Below, piece by piece: positions 30,985 through 43,978 of a stretch of 64,000 nucleotides of DNA. Location: NCBI GenBank assembly GCA_001999425.1, contig MLHP01000023.1, positions 1 to 64,000 on the forward strand, in the 5' to 3' direction. A model generated the notes under the pieces. It had not been told where the DNA came from, searched no databases, and was given only the letters and a program-made list of their open reading frames with translations. This DNA is from Rodentibacter genomosp. 2. Its GTDB lineage: Bacteria > Pseudomonadota > Gammaproteobacteria > Enterobacterales > Pasteurellaceae. Positions within the stretch are counted from its first letter, which is position 1, and the number at the start of each line of letters is the position of its first letter. Position numbers and translations under genes: made by a program.

Positions 30985-31076
30985 AATCTATCCTCTTTGT
31001 TAATTAAAATTAAAACCGGATTCATTATACCTAGATCTCGCTATGTTGTAACGATTTAGATCAAAGAAACCCTAAA

Positions 31077-31793
31077 TTACTTCCGGCAATCAATTACTTG
31101 CCATTGCTTATCATAACAAATAAATAACTCATGGCGACTTGCGTCAAGATAGGCATTTTTAAGCTGCGGATTGTTCTGTTTCATCCAACGAAATAATTCA
31201 CGCCGTTCTAACTTTTCTTGCGGTAAGCGTAACGTGCTAAACAATTCCAATTGTTTGGCAAAATATTGCTCCGCAGAACTAAACGCACAGCTACCATGCT
31301 TTTCCCATTCGCCTTGTAGCAGTTTTGCCCCCGGCGATAGGGTTAAATAAGGTTCAATAACCGATTTTGGCAATGCCGGCAAATCCCCTTGACAAAAACG
31401 GGGATGATCAACGACAGAACGAGCCTTTGCATTTTGTGGCCACAAACCGTGAACCACCCAGCCAAAAGAGCGATTCATTCCGCATTGATATTGTGCTGAT
31501 GGGGGTAACTGTGTGCCATATTTTTCATACTGGGTATCACAAAAACCCGGTGACCAAGAAAGTGCCAACATATAGTAATCCACCGGCGCATTTGCATTCT
31601 GTCCAATCGGATCATCACGCATTACCACATCGTAATCGGCAAAAATATCGCTATTTTTAACCGCACTTTTGCCCATTTTAGCAACAACGGACGATCCGGA
31701 TTGATGAGAAACTTTTGGATTTTCGCTAAAATAGTGCCAAATGCTGAATGCCGCAAGGGTAATAATGGAAAGTGTGGAAATTTGTTTCTTCAT
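31077..31793 (-). CDS. Ribonuclease T2 family protein (RNase I-like)
   Basis: Periplasmic nonspecific ribonuclease. The N-terminal hydrophobic segment (STLSIITLAAFSIWHYF) acts as a signal or anchor. Both catalytic signatures are complete: CAS-1 in WVVHGLWPQN and CAS-2 in GEWEKHGSCAF, with the two catalytic His and the Glu. Cys residues for disulfides are present. The 238 residues match E. coli Rna. It is a single gene, divergent from the ferredoxin gene. Confidence 0.92.
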   Translation of the reverse strand: MKKQISTLSIITLAAFSIWHYFSENPKVSHQSGSSVVAKMGKSAVKNSDIFADYDVVMRDDPIGQNANAPVDYYMLALSWSPGFCDTQYEKYGTQLPPSAQYQCGMNRSFGWVVHGLWPQNAKARSVVDHPRFCQGDLPALPKSVIEPYLTLSPGAKLLQGEWEKHGSCAFSSAEQYFAKQLELFSTLRLPQEKLERRELFRWMKQNNPQLKNAYLDASRHELFICYDKQWQVIDCRK

Positions 31794-31865
31794 AAAATAT
31801 GTTTATTTTTTGTCAATTTTATATTTGTCGGCTATAATTCGCCGCCTTCACATTTAACATCCTAA

Positions 31866-32141
<276 letters not shown>

Positions 32142-32144
32142 ACC

Positions 32145-32309
32145 ATGTTTTCTCGAATGAATAAAACAAAGTTACTCAAAATTGTAGCAATTTTGATTTA
32201 TCTGTTTAGCCCTATCGATATTCTGCCAGAGGCCGTACTCGGACCGTTGGGCTTAGTAGATGATGCCGCAGCCCTGTGGCTACTAATCAAAATTTTACTT
32301 TCTAAATAA
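32145..32309 (+). CDS. DUF1232 (YkvA-type) microprotein, 54 residues
   Basis: A short frame that starts 3 bases after yfhL and ends inside the following terminator. It encodes MFSRMNKTK, a hydrophobic stretch, and the diagnostic LFSPIDILPEAVLGPLGLVD followed by DAAALWLL. This is the SPIDLIPD...GxxDD pattern of DUF1232 membrane proteins. The spacing and matching strand indicate cotranscription with the ferredoxin gene. The function is unknown. Confidence 0.82.
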   Translation: MFSRMNKTKLLKIVAILIYLFSPIDILPEAVLGPLGLVDDAAALWLLIKILLSK

Positions 32310-32351
32310 AAAGTGCGGTTGGTTTTCTTTGAGAATTTCCACCGCACTTTT
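32309..32351. terminator. Inverted-USS bidirectional terminator
   Basis: AAAAGTGCGGT and ACCGCACTTTT (11 bp) stand 21 bases apart between the convergent yfhL-DUF1232 transcript and the yfcZ-like gene. They can end both. Confidence 0.75.
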
Positions 32352-32357
32352 ATTGCT

Positions 32358-32648
32358 TTAGCTAATTTTCATTTGAAAAATGACTAACTCGGCTTGACAA
32401 CAAAAAGTCAATTTTGCTTTTAAAAGACAGCCGTCCTCCGCTTTGCTGATTTCCGCCTGAATTTCACAAGGTTCACTTTCAATTTCGCGAGCTTTCTGTG
32501 TAAAAAAATCTAACGCGGTTTGTGCTTGTTCCTGTGTATCGTAAAGATAATGAATCTCTTGCGTGCAATCCCGATTATCAAACAAAGATTTCATATCAAA
32601 GGTGTTGCACCCTACACATTCAATCGGTTTTTCCGTTTGAATTGCCAT
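32358..32648 (-). CDS. YfcZ/YiiS family protein
   Basis: A 96-residue cytoplasmic protein of the YfcZ/YiiS (DUF406) family. It carries Cys residues in [16 protein letters not shown] and [21 protein letters not shown], the most conserved region, and [11 protein letters not shown] near the C-terminus. The function is unknown. It is just downstream of trpS on the same strand with a 27-base gap. Confidence 0.85.
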   Translation of the reverse strand: MAIQTEKPIECVGCNTFDMKSLFDNRDCTQEIHYLYDTQEQAQTALDFFTQKAREIESEPCEIQAEISKAEDGCLLKAKLTFCCQAELVIFQMKIS

Positions 32649-32675
32649 ATTTCGCTCCTTTTTAAGTTGTAAGCC

Positions 32676-33680
32676 TTATTTTGCCGCAACAAAACCTACC
32701 GCTTCATACACTTTTGCTAAGGTTTCCTGTGCTTTTGCCCGTGCTTTTAACGCGCCTTGACGAAGTACATCATCAAGCAAGGTTTCGTTATTGCGATATT
32801 CTTGGAAACGCTCTTGTAAGCCGACAAGTAATCCGGACACTTCATCAGCCACCGCCGTTTTTAAATGACCATACATTTTTCCCTCGAACTCCTGCTCTAA
32901 TTCCGCAATAGATTTATCCGTTACGGCAGAAAGAATATCCAATAAATTCGATACTCCAGCTTTGTTTTTCACATCATAACGAACTACCGGCGGCTCATCA
33001 GAATCGGTCACTGCACGTTTAATTTTCTTCGCCACGGATTTTGGATCTTCTAAAAGTGTCACCACATTATTGCGGTTATCATCAGATTTTGACATTTTCT
33101 TTTCCGGATCCTGCAATGACATAATGCGCGCCCCTGCTTTACCGATAAAAATTTCAGGAATCGTAAAAATATCGCCATAAAGGGCATTAAAGCGATTCGC
33201 AATATCGCGTGTGATTTCCAGATGTTGTTTTTGATCATCTCCAACCGGTACATTTTTTGCTTGATAAAGCAAAATATCCGCCGCCATCAATACCGGATAA
33301 TCAAACAAACCCACATTAATATTTTCCGCATAACGTGCCGATTTATCTTTAAATTGGGTCATACGGCTCATTTCACCGAAATAAGTATAACAATTTAGTA
33401 CCCAGCTTAATTGGGTATGTTCCGGCACATGAGATTGAACAAAAATTGTCGCTTTATTCGGATCAATACCGCATGCCAAATATAGCGCGACCACATCAAG
33501 GGTTGCCTTACGAAGCGCTACGGGATCTTGACGAACGGTGATTGCGTGTAAATCAACCACGCAGAAAATACATTCATAATCCTCTTGCATTTTGACCCAA
33601 TTACGCAATGCGCCTAAATAGTTCCCGATGGTCAATTCGCCGGAAGGCTGCACACCGCTAAATACGATTGGTTTTGCCAT
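32676..33680 (-). CDS. trpS: Tryptophanyl-tRNA synthetase
   Basis: Class I synthetase that charges tRNA-Trp. The HIGH-like motif [17 protein letters not shown] is at about residues 11-27, and the KMSKS motif in [12 protein letters not shown] is near 193. The tryptophan-binding region [20 protein letters not shown] is present. The 334 residues are usual. Its order next to hflD and purB is that of H. influenzae. Confidence 0.98.
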   Translation of the reverse strand: MAKPIVFSGVQPSGELTIGNYLGALRNWVKMQEDYECIFCVVDLHAITVRQDPVALRKATLDVVALYLACGIDPNKATIFVQSHVPEHTQLSWVLNCYTYFGEMSRMTQFKDKSARYAENINVGLFDYPVLMAADILLYQAKNVPVGDDQKQHLEITRDIANRFNALYGDIFTIPEIFIGKAGARIMSLQDPEKKMSKSDDNRNNVVTLLEDPKSVAKKIKRAVTDSDEPPVVRYDVKNKAGVSNLLDILSAVTDKSIAELEQEFEGKMYGHLKTAVADEVSGLLVGLQERFQEYRNNETLLDDVLRQGALKARAKAQETLAKVYEAVGFVAAK

Positions 33681-33827
33681 AACTTATCCTTTTTCATCTT
33701 GAAAATAAATTGTCAGTATCATATCAAAAGATCGCTTCTTTTTTAATGAGATAGTTCAAAACAGACGGTAAAAATGCTATATTGCGCGCAATTTCAGCCT
33801 GTTTTATCACGCCTATTACATTTTTAT

Positions 33828-34448
33828 ATGACAAATTACCATGATATGGCGCTGGCTCTAGCCGGCATTTATCAAGCCACTGCATTAGTCAATCAACTTG
33901 CAATGAAAGGCAAAGTGGAAAACCAGGAGGCTTTTCACACGACCGTCAATTCCCTTTTTCAACCCCGACCGGAAAACACCCTTGCTGTTTTTGGCGGGCA
34001 AATTCAGCATTTGAAACTGGGTTTGGAAACCCTCATTGAACAGCTGTCCACGCTTGATGATAGAAATATCGTGAATTATTGGAGCGGTTTATTAGGCTTA
34101 GAAAGTCTCCTAAATAAAAATCCTGAGGCAAAATCCGAACTGGTAAAACGTATTCAACGTTTACAGGAACAACTGACATACCATAAATTGCTTGATGAAC
34201 ATATGCTTTCCATCATGGCTAATATTTATATTGACATCATCAGCCCTTTAGGACGAAAAATTCATATTGTTGGTGAAGAAAATTATCTACAGCAACAATT
34301 TGTACAAGACAAAGTTAGAACCTGTTTGCTTGCCGGCATTCGCTCTGCCGTACTATGGCGGCAAGTAGGCGGCAATAAATGGCGGTTATTATTCTTCCGA
34401 GGCAAAATAATTAATGCCGCGAAGGAAATCTATTCAACAATTTATTAA
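33828..34448 (+). CDS. hflD: HflD family lysogenization regulator homolog
   Basis: Membrane-associated protein of the HflD family (206 residues); in E. coli HflD binds the phage lambda CII activator. The N-terminus MTNYHDMALALAGIYQATAL and HLKLGLETLIEQLS are typical. The ATG at 33828 fits the family's length; a longer frame from 33774 adds 18 doubtful residues. It precedes purB, and the pair is widely conserved. Confidence 0.93.
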   Translation: MTNYHDMALALAGIYQATALVNQLAMKGKVENQEAFHTTVNSLFQPRPENTLAVFGGQIQHLKLGLETLIEQLSTLDDRNIVNYWSGLLGLESLLNKNPEAKSELVKRIQRLQEQLTYHKLLDEHMLSIMANIYIDIISPLGRKIHIVGEENYLQQQFVQDKVRTCLLAGIRSAVLWRQVGGNKWRLLFFRGKIINAAKEIYSTIY

Positions 34449-34462
34449 TTTATTCTTAATGA

Positions 34463-35860
<1,398 letters not shown>

Positions 35861-35870
35861 TTTGACATGA

Positions 35871-35912
35871 TAAAGTGCGGTTAAAATTTAGTGAGAATTT
35901 TGACCGCACTTA
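35871..35912 (+). terminator. Inverted-USS terminator of purB
   Basis: A 16-bp stem with one G-U pair (35873-35888 with 35896-35911) and a 7-base loop, 13 bases past the purB stop. Confidence 0.8.
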
Positions 35913-35952
35913 TGAATAATAATGTTTGATTCGATCACCGAATACTAAAATA

Positions 35953-36855
35953 TTAATGCTCTAAAGAAGAAAAGTATTTAGGGGAATCAACCATCACACC
36001 GTCAACGCCTAACTTACGGGCCAACGCCAGATCTTCTTTTGTTTTTATCCCGAATAAAATAATATGTTGGGGTTTTTGTTTAAAACATTTTATATCTTCC
36101 GGCGACCAAGCCAGTAGTGCTTCACTGACTCCTTCTCCTAATGTAAAGGTTTCAACCACTTTAACTTTCCGATAAAGCTCAAACCCGTGCCAATATTCCT
36201 CTTTTAACGGTGTCGGGCAACGATTACTGTTTAATGCCGTTTCTACTAAATATTGTCGAGTAAGATCCCGTGTGGCAAACGTCGGTATTTCCGGTGATAA
36301 AATCTCTGTAAATGCTTTGTTTGTAGAATATACTCTCACTCGATTAAGCGCCTTATGTTTGGTCAGTACTTGTAACAGCGCATTTTTCATACTGATAGGA
36401 CCGGCATCGGGCGATTTTAGATCCAAATAGAAAAAGGTTTCCGGATAAGACATTAAAATATCGTCTAAACTTGGAATACCAATACCCGTATTACGATAGG
36501 GATAACCATCATTCGGTTTGAAATAATATGCCGCGTCCAATTTTTTTAATTCAGCGGCCGAATATGCTGAAACAAAACCCTTAGCATTAGTATTTACCGA
36601 TAAATCTTTAGGACGATATAGAACAGGAATTTTATCTTTTGATAATTGAATTGTAATCCAAATTGCATCCGCTTTATTTTTCAGCGCTTCATTGATTGCA
36701 AATGAAGTATTTTCGGGAGCATCATCTTTCCCGGCGCGATGAGCAATCAATTGTAGCTGTTGAGCAGAACTTGAAAAGGATAATTCGGTTGCATGCAAGA
36801 TTTTCGGCAGGAATATAATCATCAAGGTAGAAAATAAAATTCGGTAAATAAACAT
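35953..36855 (-). CDS. Secreted GDPD-fold protein with altered catalytic residues
   Basis: A 300-residue exported protein of the glycerophosphodiester phosphodiesterase superfamily. A signal peptide (YRILFSTLMIIFLPKILHA, cleavage near HATE) precedes LIAHRAGKDDAPENTSFAIN, matching HRGxxxxxPENT. The next signature, normally IELDV...HD with metal-binding Glu, Asp and His, reads AIWITIQL...LYRP here, so these residues are missing. A later LDLK replaces the usual IEIK. The fold looks retained but the usual metal site does not. It could be a non-catalytic binding protein or use a different chemistry. It is a single gene with weak flanking signals. Confidence 0.72.
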   Translation of the reverse strand: MFIYRILFSTLMIIFLPKILHATELSFSSSAQQLQLIAHRAGKDDAPENTSFAINEALKNKADAIWITIQLSKDKIPVLYRPKDLSVNTNAKGFVSAYSAAELKKLDAAYYFKPNDGYPYRNTGIGIPSLDDILMSYPETFFYLDLKSPDAGPISMKNALLQVLTKHKALNRVRVYSTNKAFTEILSPEIPTFATRDLTRQYLVETALNSNRCPTPLKEEYWHGFELYRKVKVVETFTLGEGVSEALLAWSPEDIKCFKQKPQHIILFGIKTKEDLALARKLGVDGVMVDSPKYFSSLEH

Positions 36856-37060
36856 AATAATCTCCTATATTAGGTGGTATATCACTAAATTTATTCTAAA
36901 ATAGATTTGTGACAATCAAATGACCCAAATTTGTATCAAGATTGTTTAGTTTTTGTTGTATTTATAATGTTTATTTATCAAGATCATATTTTTTAAGAGA
37001 CAAATTCTGAAATTCATTCTAATATATGTGCCAGTATCTTTTAATCTTAGTCTTAAATAG

Positions 37061-38383
<1,323 letters not shown>

Positions 38384-38409
38384 TGTTCGGTTGATTGGAA
38401 CTGAAATCG

Positions 38410-38442
38410 CACCGCACTTTTCCAAAAAGTGCGGTGTTTTTC
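38410..38442 (+). terminator. Inverted-USS terminator of eno
   Basis: A 12-bp perfect stem (CACCGCACTTTT, loop CCA, AAAAGTGCGGTG) followed by TTTTTC, between eno and the next gene. Confidence 0.88.
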
Positions 38443-38465
38443 TATCTAATTTTTAAGGAAAGAAA

Positions 38466-38885
38466 ATGTTACATTTAACCCTTGAAGACGAACTCTTCCT
38501 CGGACAAGCCAAACAAGTCGGCACTCATTCAACCCGGTATGATCACCTTGCCGTGATGTTTGAAGATGACGGCGAAACCGGCTATTTTTATGCGTTGGAT
38601 ATGCGCCAAAATGCCCAACCGATCGTTGATGTACTCCACGTTTATAATGTGGATTCCACCTCAAATCATCATGAAGCCCGCAAATTGGAAATTTGTTGGG
38701 ATGAAAGCGGTTATTTGGCGTTACTTTTAATCAATGGTTATCCGCACGCAGTATTTGATTTTGCCCGTTTAGTCGGTTATAACAGTAGCAAACATCCACA
38801 ACCGAATTTAATGAGTATGTGGACAAGGGAAGAAATCACCAATGAAAAAGCCGAGCAATGGCTTGGCGTGAAAACCATCAAATAA
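38466..38885 (+). CDS. Conserved protein, probable DUF2251 family
   Basis: A 139-residue cytoplasmic protein starting MLHLTLEDELFLGQAKQVG. It has a mixed alpha/beta pattern and acidic, aromatic-rich segments (VMFEDDGETGYFYALDM, ICWDESGYLALLLING). It resembles the uncharacterized protein downstream of eno in Haemophilus, assigned to DUF2251. The stop is directly followed by the yigB ATG with no spacer. The function is unknown. Confidence 0.72.
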   Translation: MLHLTLEDELFLGQAKQVGTHSTRYDHLAVMFEDDGETGYFYALDMRQNAQPIVDVLHVYNVDSTSNHHEARKLEICWDESGYLALLLINGYPHAVFDFARLVGYNSSKHPQPNLMSMWTREEITNEKAEQWLGVKTIK

Positions 38886-39590
38886 ATGAAATTTTACCGT
38901 AATCCGCATCCTTTCAAAGTCATCAGCTTTGATTTGGACGACACCCTTTATGATAACCGTGATGTGATTCGCCGCGCGGTTTCACGGTTTGTACAATATA
39001 CACAAACCCTTACCCAATGCCCTACCTTTGAAACGGAATGGTTGGCTTGGAAAGCTCGTATCGCACAGGAAAATCCGCTATTAAGCGAAGATGTCACAGA
39101 GTGGCGAAAAGAAGCATTACGCCAATTTTTACATGCACAAAACAAAAGTGCGGTAGAAATTGACCGCACTTTATCCCTTGCGATGAATGAATTTCTGCAT
39201 TGGCGTCATCAAATTGATTTACCGCAAGAGACATTTCGCATACTAAATGAATTAAAAAACCGCTATAAGCTCAGTGTTATCACTAATGGCAACGTTGATC
39301 CTTCACGCATCGGTTTATCACAATTTGATCTGATTCTGCGTGGCGGCGAGCATGGCAGAGCGAAACCCCACAAAGATTTATTCCTACAAACCGCCAATTA
39401 TTTTAATGTTTCACCACAGGAAATTCTGCATGTGGGCGATCACCTAACCACGGATGTACAGGGAGCAATCCAAGCGGGTTGCCAAGCAGTGTGGATTAAT
39501 TTATCTGATAATCAGATCGCTGACTTCACCACAGCTACCCTACTACCAACTTTAGAAATCAATCACTTAACTGAACTGTTATTATTATGA
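38886..39590 (+). CDS. yigB: HAD-family phosphatase YigB-like
   Basis: A haloacid dehalogenase phosphatase of 234 residues. Motif I is FDLDDTLYDN (nucleophile Asp and acid/base Asp), motif II is SVITNGN, and motif III/IV is ending in HVGDHLTTDVQGAIQAGCQA. YigB and YbjI remove phosphate from a riboflavin precursor (5-amino-6-(5-phosphoribitylamino)uracil) in E. coli. Subfamily assignment rests on overall resemblance and length. It overlaps the next gene by 4 bases (ATGA). Confidence 0.85.
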   Translation: MKFYRNPHPFKVISFDLDDTLYDNRDVIRRAVSRFVQYTQTLTQCPTFETEWLAWKARIAQENPLLSEDVTEWRKEALRQFLHAQNKSAVEIDRTLSLAMNEFLHWRHQIDLPQETFRILNELKNRYKLSVITNGNVDPSRIGLSQFDLILRGGEHGRAKPHKDLFLQTANYFNVSPQEILHVGDHLTTDVQGAIQAGCQAVWINLSDNQIADFTTATLLPTLEINHLTELLLL

Positions 39591-40189
39591 AAAAGAAAAA
39601 TCAAATCCTCGTTACACTCTCTATTGTCGCTTTACTCGGCGGTTGTTCGGAAGAAGAAGTACAACGAGATGTATATCATTCCCTTGATGACTGTCTTGCC
39701 GATTGGAAAAGAATTGAATTATGCGAAGCGGATAAAACGAGCGAAAATACGCAAACGCAAAATGTAAACCAGCAGACCCAACCACAAAACAGCAATTCTC
39801 TTTCCGGTTTAGGATTGCGTAATAACGGTGAAAATACCAATAACAATGAATGGCAAAATGCCAATCAAACTCAAGGTGAGCAAAATAATGCGACCGGAGA
39901 AACCACAGCCAACGCAGAAAGCAATGATCCCTCTTTGGGCGCAGCTATTGCCGGCGGTGTAATGGGTTATGTGGCGGCTCGTGCCATTAGTAATTTCCTA
40001 GGGCCGGGCTATCATCCGGGCAATCGTGCCGTTTCTACCCCGAGCGGACAAGTTATCCAACCGCAAACCAATCGTTCTGTGGGGAAACCTATGTTGGTAA
40101 AAGGCAAAGCGGGGAGTATGAACAGCAAACCAATTTCACGCGGTGGCTTTAGCAGCCCAAGCAATTCAAACCGTAGCAGCGGGGGTTAA
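39587..40189 (+). CDS. DUF1190 lipoprotein, YgiB-like
   Basis: A 200-residue lipoprotein: the signal LVTLSIVALLGGC has lipobox LGGC near residue 20. It continues with YHSLDDCLADWKRIELCEAD, the cysteine-containing DUF1190 hallmark. A long Asn/Gln-rich low-complexity linker (about residues 55-115) precedes a glycine segment and a Ser/Asn/Gly-rich tail. It is coupled to yigB upstream and to the YgiC-type ligase 1 base downstream, the usual YgiB-YgiC pairing. The function is unknown. Confidence 0.78.
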   Translation: MKKKNQILVTLSIVALLGGCSEEEVQRDVYHSLDDCLADWKRIELCEADKTSENTQTQNVNQQTQPQNSNSLSGLGLRNNGENTNNNEWQNANQTQGEQNNATGETTANAESNDPSLGAAIAGGVMGYVAARAISNFLGPGYHPGNRAVSTPSGQVIQPQTNRSVGKPMLVKGKAGSMNSKPISRGGFSSPSNSNRSSGG

Positions 40190-40190
40190 A

Positions 40191-41372
40191 ATGAAACGCA
40201 TAAGCGGTTTTCCAACCCGACCTGATATGGTGCAACAACTGTTAGATGTCGGGTTTGATTATTACAATTTACCTTCCTCCGATGGTTCTCACTATTGGTC
40301 GGATAATGTCGCCTACGAGTTTACCCTGGCTGAGATCGATCGCATTGAAGATACCACCAATGAACTTCACTCAATGTGTTTAAATTTTGTTGCTGATGAA
40401 ATCAAGCAAGGCGATTATGCCTATTATCGTTTTACCGATTTACAAAAGCAGCTGATTGAAGACTCATGGCATAAACAAGCGCCCTATTTATATGGTCGTT
40501 TTGATTTGGGTTATGACGGCGAAAATTTAAAAATGTTTGAGTACAATGCCGATACGCCGACCTCTTTATTAGAAGCCGCTGTCGTGCAATGGCAATGGCT
40601 GGAGCAAATTGAAGGCTTACCACACCGTGACCAATTTAATTGGATCCACGAAGAATTGCTCAAACATTTCAGCTTTCTCAAACAACAAACCGGAAAAAGC
40701 GATTTCTATTTCAGTGCCATGCAAGAAGCCGGACGGGAAGACTGGGGCAATTTAGACTACCTTGCAGACGTTGCCTATAATGCCGGCTGGAATATTCACC
40801 AACTTGCGGTAGAAGACATTGGCTATAACAAAGACAGCAAAGAGTTTGTTGATTTAAACGATACGCCGATTGAAATGCTTTTCAAACTCTATCCTCTGGA
40901 ATGGTTAAGCAGTGCAGAGTTTGCCCGACATATCCCAGCAGCCAATACGCATTTTATTGAACCGGCTTGGAAAATGTTATTAAGTAACAAAGCATTACTT
41001 GCAAAATTATGGCAACGTTATCCTAACCACCCGAATTTACTACCGGCTTATTTCAACAAATTTGATATTACCGATCGCAATGCAATTTGGGTGAAAAAAC
41101 CACTGCTCGGTCGGGAAGGGGCTAATCTATTTTATTATGAAAAAAATAATGGCTTAGAATTTGCCGCGAAAGGGAGCGAACACTCCGCATTCTATGATAC
41201 TTCCGGTTATATTTATCAACAGAAATTTGAACTGCCAAATTTTGATGGTATGTATCCTGTTATCGGTTCTTGGGTCATTGGTGATGTGGCGTGCGGAATG
41301 GGATTGCGTGAAGATTTCACTGCCGTAACGGGTAATGACAGTCACTTCGTACCGCATTATTTTGTATCATAA
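40191..41372 (+). CDS. ygiC: Glutathionylspermidine synthase-like ATP-grasp enzyme, YgiC family
   Basis: A 393-residue member of the glutathionylspermidine synthase C-terminal-domain family, with an ATP-grasp fold. Seen are GRFDLGYDGENLKMFEYNADTP (metal and substrate loop) and the ATP-binding segments WVKKPLLGREGANLFYYE and FVPHYFVS at the end. E. coli YgiC lacks amidase and does not make glutathionylspermidine; its substrate is unknown. The start at 40191 follows the DUF1190 stop by one base, and a longer frame from 40143 would overlap that gene. Confidence 0.86.
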   Translation: MKRISGFPTRPDMVQQLLDVGFDYYNLPSSDGSHYWSDNVAYEFTLAEIDRIEDTTNELHSMCLNFVADEIKQGDYAYYRFTDLQKQLIEDSWHKQAPYLYGRFDLGYDGENLKMFEYNADTPTSLLEAAVVQWQWLEQIEGLPHRDQFNWIHEELLKHFSFLKQQTGKSDFYFSAMQEAGREDWGNLDYLADVAYNAGWNIHQLAVEDIGYNKDSKEFVDLNDTPIEMLFKLYPLEWLSSAEFARHIPAANTHFIEPAWKMLLSNKALLAKLWQRYPNHPNLLPAYFNKFDITDRNAIWVKKPLLGREGANLFYYEKNNGLEFAAKGSEHSAFYDTSGYIYQQKFELPNFDGMYPVIGSWVIGDVACGMGLREDFTAVTGNDSHFVPHYFVS

Positions 41373-41471
41373 TTTAACCGAGTACAGACAAAATAAAGGA
41401 AAGTTGAGAAAATAAAAACGGCAGAATAAACTGCCGCTTTTTTGTTTATCTAATATAGTCATCACTTACCA

Positions 41472-42332
41472 ATGTACAACTCAATGAACAAATACAATTT
41501 AGCATTATTAAAAGTACATGGCACGGCAGCGCTTTTTGGTGCATCCGGCATTTTTGGGGCATTAACCACAAGCGAAGCAGATACACTGGTACTCGGGCGG
41601 GTTCTAATTGCCGCCGCGATTTTAATTTTATATTTCCTTTACAAAAAACAGCCACTTGTCAAAATTACGAAAGGGCAATTTGGGCAATTAATGCTCTCCG
41701 GAGTGTTACTGGCTATCCACTGGGTTACGTTCTTTGTTGCCGTAAAAGTAGGCGGCGTGGCATTAGCCACGCTGGTTTTTGCCAGTTTTCCTGCTTTTGT
41801 CACCCTATTTGAGTCCGTTTTTTTCAAAGAAAGATTATATGCCAAAGATATTATCTTGCTGATGGCCATCACTATCGGTTTAATTTTGGTGACGCCGGAT
41901 TTTAATTTCAGCAGTGAAAATACGCAAGGGTTGCTTTGGGGCATTTTATCTGCGATTGCTTATGGCATACTTGCGGTGGTAAACCGTAAAAGCATGAGCA
42001 AACTTTCAGGTTTGCAAGCAAGTTTTTGGCAATATTTAGCGGCGGCAATTTTCTTACTACCTTTCTCTGGCGACAAATTATTCGCCGTGTCGGCAATAGA
42101 CTGGTTTTGGATCTTCTGTATCGGTTTTTTATGCACCAGTGTGGCTTATACTCTGTTTATTTCCAGCCTTGACACTATCAACGCCCGTACTGCCTCAATG
42201 ATTATCTCGCTTGAACCTGTTTATAGCATTGCATTGGCATGGTTGTTGTTTGGCGAAACGCCCACTGTAAAAATGCTGATAGGCGGTTCAATTATTCTGT
42301 TTACGGTTGCGTGGTCAAATTTGAAAAAGTAA
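41472..42332 (+). CDS. EamA/DMT family transporter
   Basis: A ten-helix drug/metabolite transporter of the inner membrane, 286 residues, made of two EamA repeats. The repeats are seen around LVLGRVLIAAAILILYFLYK and in the second half around ALAWLLFGETPTVKMLIGGS. The substrate is unknown; many such proteins export amino acids or nucleobases. The start is uncertain: an ATG four codons in (41484, MNKYNLALL) is equally good, and neither has a clear ribosome binding site. Confidence 0.83.
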   Translation: MYNSMNKYNLALLKVHGTAALFGASGIFGALTTSEADTLVLGRVLIAAAILILYFLYKKQPLVKITKGQFGQLMLSGVLLAIHWVTFFVAVKVGGVALATLVFASFPAFVTLFESVFFKERLYAKDIILLMAITIGLILVTPDFNFSSENTQGLLWGILSAIAYGILAVVNRKSMSKLSGLQASFWQYLAAAIFLLPFSGDKLFAVSAIDWFWIFCIGFLCTSVAYTLFISSLDTINARTASMIISLEPVYSIALAWLLFGETPTVKMLIGGSIILFTVAWSNLKK

Positions 42333-42416
42333 AAAGAAATCACACGCTATACGTAAACGAGAAACTTATCCCATACTATTTGCAATAACATAATGGTTTC
42401 CACCCTACCCACTTAA

Positions 42417-43340
<924 letters not shown>

Positions 43341-43344
43341 AAGG

Positions 43345-43375
43345 AAAAGTGCGGTTAAATTTGACCGCATTTTTA
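43345..43375 (+). terminator. Imperfect inverted-USS terminator of murQ
   Basis: AAAAGTGCGGT pairs with ACCGCATTTTT (one G-U), with an 8-base loop, shortly after the murQ stop. Confidence 0.7.
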
Positions 43376-43464
43376 CTGATAGGATAAAATCTGTCCCGCT
43401 ATTTATCATATTGATCTTTAAATAGCATAATCAATTCTATATAGGAACAAAATTGGAACATACT

Positions 43465-43848
43465 ATGAAAAAACTTTTTACTTTTATTGCCGTTGCCATC
43501 ACTGCCATTTCTACCTTTGCTTCATCCAAAGACTCCATCAATCTTCGTGATGAAATGACCATTATGGCGCAACGTTTAAATTTTGCTAATCGTGCCGTCT
43601 CAGTTGAAGAATTTCAAAACAGCATGACAACATTTATTGATGCGGCAGAAAAATCCAAAGCGACCATGCCACCAAAATGGAACGGCGATGCCTCACAATT
43701 TTCAGGCTATCAACAAGGTTTACAAAAAGTCATTGATATTGCAACACAAGCATCAGAATTAGCGAAACAGAATAAATTAAATGAAGCGAAAGAAAAGCTC
43801 AGCGAGCTACCGGAATTAAGAACAATGTATCATAAGTTGTATAAATAG
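43465..43848 (+). CDS. cybC: Periplasmic cytochrome b562 family protein
   Basis: A 127-residue four-helix-bundle protein with a signal peptide (LFTFIAVAITAISTFAS). E. coli cytochrome b562 binds heme without covalent bonds through a Met in its first helix and a His in its last. Here the Met in LRDEMTIMAQRL and the His in RTMYHKLYK are in equivalent places, so heme binding is plausible. There is no CxxCH. The ATG at 43465 has GGAA upstream; an earlier TTG start is less likely. The physiological role of the family is uncertain. Confidence 0.8.
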   Translation: MKKLFTFIAVAITAISTFASSKDSINLRDEMTIMAQRLNFANRAVSVEEFQNSMTTFIDAAEKSKATMPPKWNGDASQFSGYQQGLQKVIDIATQASELAKQNKLNEAKEKLSELPELRTMYHKLYK

Positions 43849-43978
43849 CTTTACGCTATTTTATGTAATATTTTTGTCTAAAAATCCCCGCTTATCTCTC
43901 TTGAAATCAACCCTATAATGGTGTTAAATCTACACCTCTTATAGGGTTATTCATTTAGTCATATTTTAGAAGGGTTTT

